Part shown: in pieces, positions 55,772 through 64,000 of the stretch
How the letters are laid out: every line of letters begins with the position of its first letter
How positions within the stretch are numbered: the first letter of the stretch is position 1
Assembly: GCA_016704445.1 (NCBI GenBank)
Contig: JADJAE010000004.1
Location: 164,875-228,874, forward strand
DNA from: Deltaproteobacteria bacterium
GTDB taxonomy: Bacteria; Myxococcota_A; Polyangia; Polyangiales; Ga0077539
DNA length: 64,000 nt
Direction of reading: 5' to 3'
Notes under the pieces: model-generated
The model's database searches: none
What the model was told of the DNA's origin: nothing
Seen by the model: only the letters and a program-made list of their open reading frames with translations
Program-made: the position numbers and the translations under genes

Positions 55772-56422
55772 CTATCCGCCCTTCTTCCGCGGCGTGAATG
55801 AGTAGTTCCACTCTCCATGGAAGTCGCTTCGAGTGATCGCCAGCGCCTCCACCTCCTCATCGCTGATCTTTCTCCCGGTCGGATACTGCTTCTGATCTGC
55901 CGCCGCCCGGACCTTGAGGCCGGTCGTGGTGGTGGTGCCGGCGATCAAGCCCACGACGGTCTCCAGGGATCGCAGCGGCTTCCCCCGCCAGTTGATGGTG
56001 ATCTGGCCGAAGAGCCGGTGCTCGATCTTGTTCCACTTGCTGGTGCCGGGCGGCAGGTGGCTCACGTGGATCGTCAGCCCCGTGTCGTCCGCCAGCCGCT
56101 GCAACTCCCGCTTCCACAGGCGGTTGCGCGATCCGTTGCTGCCACCCCCGTCCGCCGTGATGAGCAACGACGTCGCCTGGGCGTAGCGCTTCTTGCCCAT
56201 CTGCTGCCACCACTGCCGGATCGTCGCGACCGCGAACTCCGCGGTGTCGTGGTCGATGCCCACGCTGACCCAGCCTTCGTTGTGGGTCACGTCGTAGACG
56301 CCGTACGGGATCGCCTTGCCGTCGGCCATGTCCGGGAAGTCGTAGACGTTCACGCCCTCCGGCTGGCCCACCAGCTGCCACTCGCGGCCGGCGTTCTTGA
56401 ACTCGCCGATGAGCTCCTTCTT
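55772..56422 (-). pseudogene. ISAzo13-family transposase, 5' half lost at the IS66 junction
   Basis: The visible 216 codons match the C-terminal part of the Rhodopirellula-type/ISAzo13 DDE transposases: KKELIGEFKNAGREW, YDFPDMADGKAIPYGVYDVT, LLITADGGGSNGSRNRLWK (a catalytic Asp) and HLPPGTSKWNKIEHRLFGQI with its final Glu. The frame ends abruptly at 56422, where the IS66 terminal repeat starts, so the N-terminal half and first catalytic residues are gone. The missing half is not found on the other side of the IS66 element. Confidence 0.8.
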
Positions 56423-56477
56423 GGTACCCGTTCCGCAAACCCCGTAGTCCGCGCATTCCACGCCCCGCGGTACGCGC

Positions 56478-56858
56478 ATGCGCATGGCAGACACCGTCGG
56501 CATCGTGGTTCGCCGCACCCATCGCGAGTGGGCGCGGCTCGTTCGGAAGTGGCAGCGCAGTGGCCAGTCGGCGCGCGCGTTCGGTGAGGCGCACGGGGTC
56601 AACCCGCACACGCTCACCTGGTGGAAGTGGCGGCTCGCTTCGGGCTCCGACGGAGTCGGTCCACTCGCGGGTCCTCCGCGCCTCGTGCCCGTCGACGTCG
56701 TGGACGAGGGCGTCGAGCGCGCTCGCGTCACGGTTGATGACGGCGGCTGGGAGCTGACCACCGCGTCCGGCGAGCGGCTCTCGGTGCGGGGCACCCTCAC
56801 CGGCGCCGATCTCGCGACGGTCCTCGCCACGCTCACGACGAAGCGGGGCCAGCGATGA
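56478..56858 (+). CDS. tnpA: IS66 accessory protein TnpA
   Basis: The 126-residue protein has the helix-turn-helix of IS66 Orf1 (RTHREWARLVRKWQRSGQSA, then GVNPHTLTWWKWRL) and a short beta-rich C-terminus. It is needed with TnpB for IS66-type transposition. ATG 56478 or 56484 may start it. The stop overlaps the tnpB start (ATGA). Confidence 0.85.
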   Translation: MRMADTVGIVVRRTHREWARLVRKWQRSGQSARAFGEAHGVNPHTLTWWKWRLASGSDGVGPLAGPPRLVPVDVVDEGVERARVTVDDGGWELTTASGERLSVRGTLTGADLATVLATLTTKRGQR

Positions 56859-57208
56859 TCGGCGCGGCGCGCGAGGTCTACGTGGCCAGCGTCCCGATCG
56901 ACCTCCGGCTGTCCTTCGACCGGCTCGCGGCGATCGTGCGCGAGCAGCTCGGCGACGAGCCGCGCGGCGACGCGCTCTTCATCTTCCACAACCGCCAGCG
57001 CACGCACGTGAAGATCCTGGCGCGCGACGCCTCGGGCCTGTGGATTCACTACAAGCGACTCTCGCGCGGGACCTTCCGCGTCCCGCTCGCCGTCCCGCCC
57101 GGCGCCGCGCGCGTGCGCATCGAGCGCCGCGAGCTCGACGTGCTGCTCGATGGCATCGACACCGCCGCGCTGCGAGACGCGCGTCGCGCGCTCGGCCTCC
57201 CTCGCTGA
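56855..57208 (+). CDS. tnpB: IS66 accessory protein TnpB
   Basis: The 117-residue protein is the IS66 Orf2 family (COG3436): VPIDLRLSFDRLAAIVREQL, DALFIFHNRQRTHVKIL, and GLWIHYKRLSRGTFRVPL. It is complete and coupled to tnpA. The exact role in transposition is unproven for the family. Confidence 0.9.
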   Translation: MIGAAREVYVASVPIDLRLSFDRLAAIVREQLGDEPRGDALFIFHNRQRTHVKILARDASGLWIHYKRLSRGTFRVPLAVPPGAARVRIERRELDVLLDGIDTAALRDARRALGLPR

Positions 57209-57245
57209 AGAAAAGACATCACCCTCGATGCGCGCCTCTTGCGCG

Positions 57246-57273
57246 GCGCGAATACACGACCATGTATTCGCGC
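57246..57273 (+). promoter_or_regulatory. Hairpin over the tnpC start codon
   Basis: GCGCGAATACA at 57246-57256 and TGTATTCGCGC at 57263-57273 are perfect 11-bp inverted arms with a 6-nt loop. The ATG of tnpC (57262-57264) lies across the loop and right arm. In the mRNA the stem would hide the start and could keep transposase synthesis low. Confidence 0.65.
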
Positions 57274-59100
57274 GCGATGGCGGCGAGCGCGTGCGAGCGG
57301 TGCAACGAGGGGAGCGAAGAGCTTCGTCGTGCCCGCGTGCGCATCGGTGAGCTCACCCTCGAGGTGACGCGTCTTCGCGAGCAGCTCCGCGAAGCGTTGA
57401 AGCTCAACGTGCTCCAGCAGGGCGACCTGACCCGGTACATGGAGCTCGTCGCGAGCCTCCAGGGGCATCGCCCCGAGCGGGTCGCGCGCGACGAGCTGCA
57501 GCTGGCCTTCGAGCACGTGCTGGAGTCGTTCACCGACACCCCGGCCGCAAACGCCACCTCCGAGGACACGAGCGAGACGAGCGAGACGACCGCGCGCGAG
57601 GCGGCCACCGGGGGCGAAGCGGCACCACCGCGCGACGAGGACGAGTCCGACGCCGCGAGCGCGGCCGCCACGGCGCTCCAGGGCGACCGGTCGGGGTCCC
57701 CGAGCGGCGGGGACGGCAAGCCCCGCAAGGGCCACGGACGTCGCAAGCTCTCGCTGACCAACCTGCCGGTGCGCGAGATCATCCTCGATCCGCCCGAGGT
57801 GCTCGCCGACGGCGGCGTGGGCTGGGATCTGATGGACGCCGAGTACAGCGAGCGCCTCGCGCTGCCGCGCGGGGGCTTCGAGCGGCTGCGCATCGTGCGT
57901 CGCACCTGGGTCCGTCGGAGCGACGCGCCGGCGCCCACCGTGGCCCAGCAGCTCGCGGGCGAGGTCCCGTCCGTGCAGATCGTCACCGCGCCGCTGCCCG
58001 AGGGCGTCTGGCCGTCGATCATGGGCGACGCGAGCGCGATCGCGCACGGCATCGTCTCCAAGTACGACGACTCGCTGCCGCTGCACCGCCAGGAGCACAT
58101 CAGCGACCGCCGCGGCTTCCGCATCCCGCGCGCCACACAGTGCAACTGGCTGGAGGCCGCCTACGACTGCACACGGCGCATCGTCGACGTGATGATGATC
58201 GACGGGGTGACCTACTCCAACGTCATCGCGACGGACGCCACCGGCGCGCCCGTGCGCGCCAAGGGCAGCTGCCGCCACGCGCACATCTTCGTCTTCCTCG
58301 CCGACCACGGCCACATCGTGTTCCGCCACAGCGCGAAGCACACCGGCCTCGCCGTGCGCGCGATGCTCGACGGCTTCCACGGCACGCTCCTCTCCGACGC
58401 CCACGGCATCTACGAGGTGCTCTATCGCGAGGAGGGCATGACCGACGCGGGCTGCTGGTCCCACGCGCGTCGCTACTTCTACAAGGCCATCGCCACCGAC
58501 CGCGAGCGCGCCATGCAGGCGATCGCGATGATCGGGAAGCTCTTCGAGATCGAGGCGCTCGCCCAGGGCCTCTCGCCCGACGAGCGTCAACGGATACGGC
58601 GCGAGAAGTCCGCGCCGGTCGTCGACCTGTTCGAGGCGTGGGTCGATCGCGAGAGGCCGCGCGTGGAGCCGCGCTCGCCGATCGACAAGGCCCTGGGCTA
58701 CTGCATCAACCAGCGCCTGTCGCTGCGCCACTTCCTCGCCGACGGCCGGGTGCCCATTCACAACAACGGCTCGGAGGCCGAGCTCCGCAAGGTCGCGCTC
58801 GGACGCGACAACTGGATGTTCTTCGAGAACGAGACGGGCCTCGACTGGTACTGCGTGTTCCGCTCGCTGATCTCGTCGTGCGCGATGCACGGCCTCAACG
58901 CGGAGATCTACCTGGAGCAGGTGCTTCGCCTCGCGCCGCACTGGCCCGTGACGCGCGTGCTCGAGCTCGCGCCCAAGTACTGGAAGCAGACGCTCGAGGC
59001 CCTCGACGAGCACCAGCGCAGGATCATCACGGCGCCGTGGGAGCTCGACTGGCCGCTCGTGGACGGCGCGGTGCTCCGGCCGGTCACTCGCGCCGCGTGA
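57262..59100 (+). CDS. tnpC: IS66-family transposase TnpC
   Basis: The 612-residue protein starts at ATG 57262 (or ATG 57277). It has an N-terminal coiled coil (TLEVTRLREQLREALKLNVL), a Ser/Thr/Glu-rich linker, a zinc/HTH region and the DDE core: VTYSNVIATDATGAPVRAKG (first Asp), LLSDAHGIYEVLYREEGMTD followed by CWSHARRYF (second Asp and the CWAH-like motif), and VPIHNNGSEAELRKVALGRD with the NN..E motif carrying the final Glu. All catalytic parts are present. The start codon is inside a strong hairpin. Confidence 0.92.
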   Translation: MYSRAMAASACERCNEGSEELRRARVRIGELTLEVTRLREQLREALKLNVLQQGDLTRYMELVASLQGHRPERVARDELQLAFEHVLESFTDTPAANATSEDTSETSETTAREAATGGEAAPPRDEDESDAASAAATALQGDRSGSPSGGDGKPRKGHGRRKLSLTNLPVREIILDPPEVLADGGVGWDLMDAEYSERLALPRGGFERLRIVRRTWVRRSDAPAPTVAQQLAGEVPSVQIVTAPLPEGVWPSIMGDASAIAHGIVSKYDDSLPLHRQEHISDRRGFRIPRATQCNWLEAAYDCTRRIVDVMMIDGVTYSNVIATDATGAPVRAKGSCRHAHIFVFLADHGHIVFRHSAKHTGLAVRAMLDGFHGTLLSDAHGIYEVLYREEGMTDAGCWSHARRYFYKAIATDRERAMQAIAMIGKLFEIEALAQGLSPDERQRIRREKSAPVVDLFEAWVDRERPRVEPRSPIDKALGYCINQRLSLRHFLADGRVPIHNNGSEAELRKVALGRDNWMFFENETGLDWYCVFRSLISSCAMHGLNAEIYLEQVLRLAPHWPVTRVLELAPKYWKQTLEALDEHQRRIITAPWELDWPLVDGAVLRPVTRAA

Positions 59101-59113
59101 GCGGGCGCCGCGC

Positions 59114-59524
59114 TCACGCGGTACGCGGACCGGGCGGGACGTCGAGCTCGAACGCGACGCGCATCGCATGGTTGGCGACCTCGGTGAGGTGCGTCTCGAC
59201 GGCGTCGGAGATGGCCGTGTAGAGAGGCCCCAGGACGGTCTGCTCGAAGCTCTCCGGAACGCGGACCATCACGCGCGCGTCGCGGCGCTTGGAGCGGCGG
59301 TAGACGTCGATGCCGTAGCGTCGGCACAGCAGGAAGAAGACGCGCGCGAGGGGCTCGCTCGTGAAGGCCAGGATGACCTCGACGTCGGGCTCACGCGCGC
59401 GCGTCTCCGCGAGTCGGGCGCGTACCCAGCTCGCCACGTCGGGCCCCGCCGACACCACATCCGCCACGGAGGCCGCCTCCACGAGACGAAGGCGCTGCAC
59501 GAAGAGATCGAGGTCGGGCGTCAC
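59114..59524 (-). CDS. Unknown passenger gene inside the IS66 element
   Basis: About 136 residues from GTG 59524 (GTG 59542 possible), opposite in strand to tnpABC and inside the terminal repeats. The protein is helical with TPDLDLFVQRLRLVEAASVA, EVILAFTSEPLARVFFLLCR and SKRRDARVMVRVPESFEQTV. The last segment contains a basic patch that could bind nucleic acid. I do not recognise a family. IS66 elements usually carry only tnpABC, so this is an extra gene. Confidence 0.6.
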   Translation of the reverse strand: MTPDLDLFVQRLRLVEAASVADVVSAGPDVASWVRARLAETRAREPDVEVILAFTSEPLARVFFLLCRRYGIDVYRRSKRRDARVMVRVPESFEQTVLGPLYTAISDAVETHLTEVANHAMRVAFELDVPPGPRTA

Positions 59525-59628
59525 CGCCACGCTCGATATCACGCCGCCCGAGCCGGCGCGATCGTGCGCGCACGCGCAAACCACAGCGCCGCGAGGGCGT
59601 CAGCAACGGGGTCGGCGGAACGGGTACC

Positions 59629-60195
59629 TCTTAACATCTCAATCACACGATAGGGCACCGACGAGCCAGATCCGGGATACACCAGCACGCGCCGAGTCAT
59701 CTTACTGTCTTCAAACAGTTCCTTTACCGCAAGGAACAAACCATCCTCGGAAATCAGAAGAGCCGCGGCTGAGAGAGGCCCGACGGGAGGCGCATATGAC
59801 TTGATGATCTCTCCCACGGAGCCCAGTCGTCCTTTCGACTCCAAATGCTTGAGAATAACCTCGGTATTCATGACCCTGAACTGAGGGTCATTCAACTCAA
59901 GCTCTTGCTGCTGTTCCCGAGCTGAAGACGTTAGGCCAGGAATTGCGATGAAGAACCCCACCAAATCGGGGTTCTTGAAGCGCTGCACGCCCAGCTTTCC
60001 GTAGAAGGATAAGAGCACCTTGGCCGAGATGGGCGACGACCACGCCTTGCATTCGGCTATCATTCTTTGCCCGGTGAGCTCAAGAGATCCCGTGACGTCA
60101 ATCTCGATGCCATCTGCCGTGTTGTTTAAGTCGCCAAACGTCGGCTTCTGATATCCGAAGTCATTGAGAAGATTGGCAACGAAGTGTTCAAACAA
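59629..60195 (-). pseudogene. Mrr-like restriction endonuclease remnant
   Basis: The readable part has FEHFVANLLNDFGYQKP, ADGIEIDVTGSLELTG and QRMIAECKAWSSPISAKVLL, the D...ExK signature and helix of the Mrr catalytic domain, then FFIAIPGLTSSAREQQQEL. At 59629 coding runs into the IS66 end (EMLRG), so the natural C-terminus is lost. Upstream of the TTG at 60195 the same frame continues without a start (EQNEARGRLFEHF) to a stop near 60260, so the N-terminus is also broken. The DNA is less GC-rich than its surroundings, suggesting recent acquisition. Confidence 0.7.
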
Positions 60196-60536
60196 GCGAC
60201 CACGAGCCTCGTTCTGCTCTCCCTCTCCGTCACTCCCGGCGCAAGACCAGGATCAATCGTCTGGTTACGTTGATCTGCATTGGGCTTTTGCAGGCATTGT
60301 GTTAGCTCATATTCGGGTTGTCCGTTACTTCTGTGGTGGGGCAAAAATTTGCCGGCGGGGGGCGCGAACGGGGTTATACAATCACTTTTGTTTGGACGCA
60401 TTGGGGGGTTCATCGCCGGACCAAGTGGCCCGGGGAAGGGGCCGAGGGCGGCAGGCGAACCTAACGGACGGGCATACCGAGACCCTCGTCGTTTCACGTC
60501 CCCTCTCTTCCTCTGTTCCCCGTTTTCCCCCTGGCG
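60196..60536. other. Upstream region of drmA
   Basis: 341 bp that hold the unstarted N-terminal codons of the Mrr-like remnant (about 60196-60260), then an AT-richer stretch around 60270-60400 that may carry the drmA promoter. I see no gene, tRNA or clear palindrome. Confidence 0.4.
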
Positions 60537-63500
60537 ATGCTCCCGCCCGACCGCCTGCCGCCCCGGGGGGGGCCGCCCCGAGGCGGCCCGGGGCGCCGCC
60601 GTCCGCACCCACCTCGTGGACGCCCTCCAGGCCGACCTCGTGGGCCCCTTCGACGGCGACCCCAACTCCGCCGAGGTGCTCTCCCGCCCGCCCTCGCGCT
60701 TCTACCTCACGGGCTTCCTCGCCCCCTCCGGCGACCGCGACCCGGGCAACCCCACCGACGACGACGAGTTCGGCGCCGGCAACGACGCCGACGACGAGGA
60801 GCAGTCCGAGTCCGCCCCCGAGCCCAAGCTCCGCAAGCTCTTCCCCGCCTCCATCGGCCTCTCGGTGCTCCTTCCCCCCGGCGACGCCACCGACGCCGTC
60901 GAGCTCTTCCTCCACTACGCCGACTACGAGAACACCCCCGCCGAGGAGCCCGTCGAGGGCCGCAAGCGCCCGCCCGAGCAGTGGCGCCGCGTGGCCATCC
61001 TCCCCCCTCGCCTGGTCGTCGCGCTCGACCCGGCGGCCCTCGCCCGCCCCACCGAAATCGCCGGGACCGACGGCCTCTGGATGGAGGGCAGGCTCACCGT
61101 CGCCGACGCCCCCGGCCTCGCCCCCGGCACCCGCGCCCTCTCCTTCTTCGTCGTCAATCACCGCACGCCCGTCGCTCCCCCCGGCGCGGCCGACACCGCC
61201 TTCGTCTTCCAGGTGGCCCTCGAGCTGCGCTTCGCCCGTGGCCTCGTCGCCCGCCCCAACCGCCGCGACGAGCCCTCCGACGACCTCGACGACCGCACCG
61301 CCGACCTGCAGTACCGCGACGCTGTCGAGTGGGCCGTCGGCCACGGCATCTCCGCCGAGCCCGTGCGCGACGACGCCGGCCGCGTGGTGGGCGCCCGCAC
61401 CTGCTGGCTCCCCCGCGCCGAGGTGCGCCCCATCGAGAGCCACGAGATCGACGGCGTCCCCACCGCGATGGCCGAGCTCGCCGCGATGCCCGACGGCGCC
61501 GCCCTGCGCGCCGCCCTCGCCCCGCTCGGCGAGGCCTACGCCGCCTGGATCGCCGCCGAGCGCACGGCGCCGCTCGACTCCCCGCGCCGCAAGGACACCC
61601 GCGACCGGCTGATGGACGACGCCACCAGCGCCCGCCAGCGCATCGCCGAGGGCCTCGACCTGCTCGCCACGCGCCCCGAACTCTTCCGCGCCTTCGTGCT
61701 CGCCAACCGCGCGATGGACCTCCAGGCCCGCAAGCGCGACCCGGCCCGCTACACCACCGCCGCCCCCCGCTGGCGCCTCTTCCAGCTCGCCTTCGTGCTG
61801 CTCAACGTCGCGGGCCTCGACGACCCGCGCCACGCCGACCGCGAGCGCGTCGAGCTCATCTTCTTCCCCACGGGCGGCGGCAAGACCGAGGCGTACCTCG
61901 GCGTCATCGCCTTCGCCCTGGTGCTGCGGCGCCTGCGCGGCGCGTCGCGTCCCGACGGCGGCTACGGCGTGGCGGTGCTGCTGCGGTACACGCTGCGCCT
62001 GCTCACGCTCGACCAGCTCCAGCGCGCGGCGACGATGATCTGCGCCCTGGAGACGATGCGCCGCGACGACCCGGCGACGCTGGGCGAGGTGCGCTTCTCG
62101 GTGGGCCTCTGGGTGGGCCGCACGGCCACGGCCAACACGCTCGCCGAGGTCGCCACCAAGATCACCACCTGGAAGCAGCACCGCGACAACGACAAGGCCC
62201 CGTCGCCGCTGCCGCTGACCCAGTGCCCCTGGTGCGGGACGAAGCTCGACGCCGACACCGTCACGCTGGTGCCCAACGCGAGCGCGCCGACGCACGTGCG
62301 CATCCTCTGCAAGAACTTCCGCGGCTGCGACTTCGGCCAGGGCAACAAGCGCCACGCCGAGGAGGGCATTCCGCTCGTCTTCGTCGACGAGCAGGTCTAC
62401 CGCGAGCTGCCGTCGTTCCTGGTGGCGACGGTGGACAAGTTCGCGATGCTCCCGTGGCGCGCCGAGGCGGGGATGCTCTTCGGGCGCGTGCACTCGCGCG
62501 TGGGCGGGCGCTTCTTCGGGACGCCCGACACCGCCATCGCCGAGCGCGCGGCGGCGCTGCCCGAGGGCCTCCCTCCCCGAGCTCATCGTGCAGGACGAGC
62601 TGCACCTCATCTCGGGCCCCCTCGGCACGATGGTGGGCCTCTACGAGACCGCCATCGAGGCGCTCTGCGAGACGAAGCTCGCCGACGGGACCAGGGTGCG
62701 CCCGAAGATCCTCGCCTCGACGGCCACGGTGCGCCGCGCCCGCCGCCAGGTGCTCTCGCTCTTCGGCCGCGACGCGGTGAGCCTCTTCCCCCCGCCCGGC
62801 CGCGACGAGGGCGAGACCTTCTTCGCGCGCGTCGCTCGCGACACCGACGGACGCCTCTACCTGGGCGTCGCGGCGGGCGGTCGCCCCATGAAGGCCGTGC
62901 TCCTGCGGGTGTACGTGGCGCTGCTCTCCGCCGCCCAGAAGCGGGCCGCGCTCCCCTCGCGCGACGACGACCCGGCGGACCCCTACTCCACGGTGGTGGG
63001 CTACTTCAACGCCCTGCGCGAGCTCGGCGGGATGCGCCGCCTGGTCGAGGACGAGGTGCGCTCGCGCTGCGCCCGCATCGACGAGCACCGGCCCTTCGGG
63101 GAGAAGGGCGCGCACCGCTGGTTTCGCACGCGCGAGCTGGGCGAGCCGGTGGAGCTCACGTCGCGCGAGAGCACCCACGCCATCGCCCGCACCCGCGGTC
63201 GCTTGAAGCTCTTCGCGAGCGAGAAGGAGCACGTGGACGTGCTGCTCGCCTCCAACATGATCTCGGTGGGCGTGGACATCGACCGCCTCGGGCTGATGGT
63301 GGTCGCGGGCCAGCCCAAGACCGCGAGCGAGTACATCCAGGCGACCTCGCGGGTGGGCCGCGACCCGAAGCGCCCCGGCCTCGTGGTGACGGTGCTCAAC
63401 CTGCACAAGGCGCGCGATCGCTCGCACTACGAACGATTCACTGCGTGGCACGACTGCTACTACCGCCACGTCGAGGCGATGAGCCTGACGCCCTTCTCGG

Positions 63501-63970
63501 CGCCGGCCCTGGAGCGCGGCTTCGCGGGCGCGCTGCTGGCGATGGCGCGACACCTGGAGGCGGCGCTGCAATCGTCCGACGGGGTGATGGACGTGGAGGC
63601 CGAGCGGGCCGTGGTCGAGACCGCCATCGAGGCCCTGGCCCAGCGGGCGGGCCGGGAGCGCATGGGGCTCGATGCGCGCGCCCACGAGGCGATGGTCGAG
63701 ACGCTGCGACACCGCGGTCGGAGCCTGCTCGACGCGTGGATCTCCCTGGTGCGCGCGAGCCGCGAGGGGGCGGGCGCGCGGTGCTGGTCGCCCTTCGACC
63801 GGGGCCACCAGGGGAAGCCCTTGCTCTTCAGCGCGCTGGAGAAGGAGCCGCCGCCGAAGGGCAGCGACGACGCCCGCTTCGCCGCGCCGACCTCGATGCG
63901 CGACGTGGAGGCGACGACGCACATCTGGGTCGAGCGGCGGCCGCTCTCGCGCAAGGCGGTGGAGTCGTGA
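60537..63970 (+). CDS. drmA: DISARM helicase DrmA, frameshifts near 60560 and 62578
   Basis: About 1140 codons. ATG 60537 opens in one frame; in the run of eight G at about 60555 coding moves to the frame with THLVDALQADLVGPF and RFYLTGFLAPSGD. The helicase core follows: ELIFFPTGGGKTEAYLGVIA (Walker A), VLLRYTLRLLTLDQLQRA, a CPWCG zinc knuckle, and FLVATVDKFAMLPW. One extra C near 62578 shifts the frame again to IVQDELHLISGPLGTMVGLY (DExH box), KILASTATVRRARRQV, VDVLLASNMISVGVDIDRLG and GQPKTASEYIQATSRVGRDP (motifs V and VI). The order and spacing are those of DrmA, the SF2 helicase of DISARM anti-phage systems. The stop overlaps a GTG start of the next gene, as expected for drmB. Confidence 0.88.
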
Positions 63971-64000
63971 AGAAGCCGGGGCGCTCCTCGTGGGTGGCCA
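63967..64000 (+). CDS. drmB: Start of the next DISARM gene, probably drmB (cut by window end)
   Basis: GTG at 63967 overlaps the drmA stop (GTGA) and opens KKPGRSSWVA before the window ends. Eleven codons are too few to prove a family. drmB follows drmA in known DISARM loci, so the name rests on position. Confidence 0.5.
   Translation, partial: MKKPGRSSWVA

Larger units (their letters stand above)
56423..59628. mobile_element. IS66-family insertion sequence, 3.2 kb, complete
   Basis: The element carries tnpA, tnpB and tnpC on the plus strand and one passenger gene on the minus strand. The ends are imperfect terminal inverted repeats: GGTACCCGTTCCGC-N2-ACCCCGT at 56423-56445 and its reverse complement at about 59606-59628 (14 identical outer bases, about 22 of 25 overall). 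The 8-bp flanks differ (TCCTTCTT against TCTTAACA), so the expected target duplication is absent. The left flank is an ISAzo13 remnant and the right flank a truncated Mrr-like gene. Confidence 0.85.

Noticed and set aside
57049..59169. Long minus-strand open frame opposite the IS66 transposase
   Set aside because: It is a mirror of tnpC codons in GC-rich DNA: Arg/Ala/His-rich, no domain, while the plus strand has all catalytic motifs.
62261..63922. Minus-strand open frame over the second half of drmA
   Set aside because: The opposite strand carries unmistakable helicase motifs V and VI; this frame has no recognisable domain.

Overview
The window is very GC-rich, densely coded DNA from a member of the Myxococcota, most likely the Polyangia. 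The signs are a secreted protein ending in a MYXO-CTERM-type GCGC tail, two eukaryote-like Ser/Thr kinases (one with an AgmX/PglI-type C-terminus, one with a PEGA-like tail), many lipoproteins with Asp/Val/Pro-rich linkers, and a very large Cys-repeat lipoprotein. The species cannot be named from this sequence. At least 20 single-base shifts break otherwise conserved genes (hisC, a DnaQ-like exonuclease, a 2-hydroxyacyl-CoA-lyase-like enzyme, drmA and others), often in C or G runs. Draft assembly error is a likelier cause than wholesale gene decay, so these genes are annotated as one CDS each with the shift noted.

Left part (1-19 kb). A cut-off secreted protein; a DEDDh exonuclease; a LytS/LytTR two-component pair; a histone-like Lys/Ala/Pro protein; an M28 peptidase lipoprotein; a methyltransferase-glucokinase operon; hisC; and a Ser/Thr kinase. 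A decayed patch (11.05-13.0 kb) follows, with remnants of a phosphatase-like gene, a Uma2-type nuclease and a lipoprotein. Then come ridA with a coupled partner, and a compact SPFH / NAD-kinase-like / NrtR-like cluster headed by a promoter that carries a perfect inverted repeat. purA and a coupled small gene run the other way.

Middle (19-44 kb). Four translationally coupled genes (glycosyltransferase, CDP-alcohol phosphotransferase, two more glycosyltransferases) probably build a lipid-linked or cell-surface glycan. A row of lipoproteins follows, including an FG-GAP propeller protein with a 15-bp repeat linker. Next are a divergent pair made of a ThDP-dependent lyase and an acyl-CoA dehydrogenase with a palindromic operator at its promoter, the giant Cys-repeat lipoprotein, pyrE, an outer lipoprotein, a radical SAM/SPASM enzyme, the second kinase, and a TPR-like lipoprotein.

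Right part (44-64 kb). A seven-gene minus-strand operon encodes a hydrogenase-4/complex-I-like membrane complex whose large subunit lacks the NiFe cysteines and is also split or internally deleted; a receiver-like gene leads the operon. Tyrosine/homogentisate degradation (hppD, hmgA) with a divergent LysR regulator follows. From 54.7 kb the DNA becomes mobile: a 237-bp inverted-repeat element, an HNH nuclease pair, an ISAzo13-type transposase remnant cut by a complete IS66-family element with a passenger gene, a truncated Mrr-like nuclease, and finally drmA and the first codons of a drmB-like gene, the left edge of a DISARM anti-phage system that continues beyond the window.
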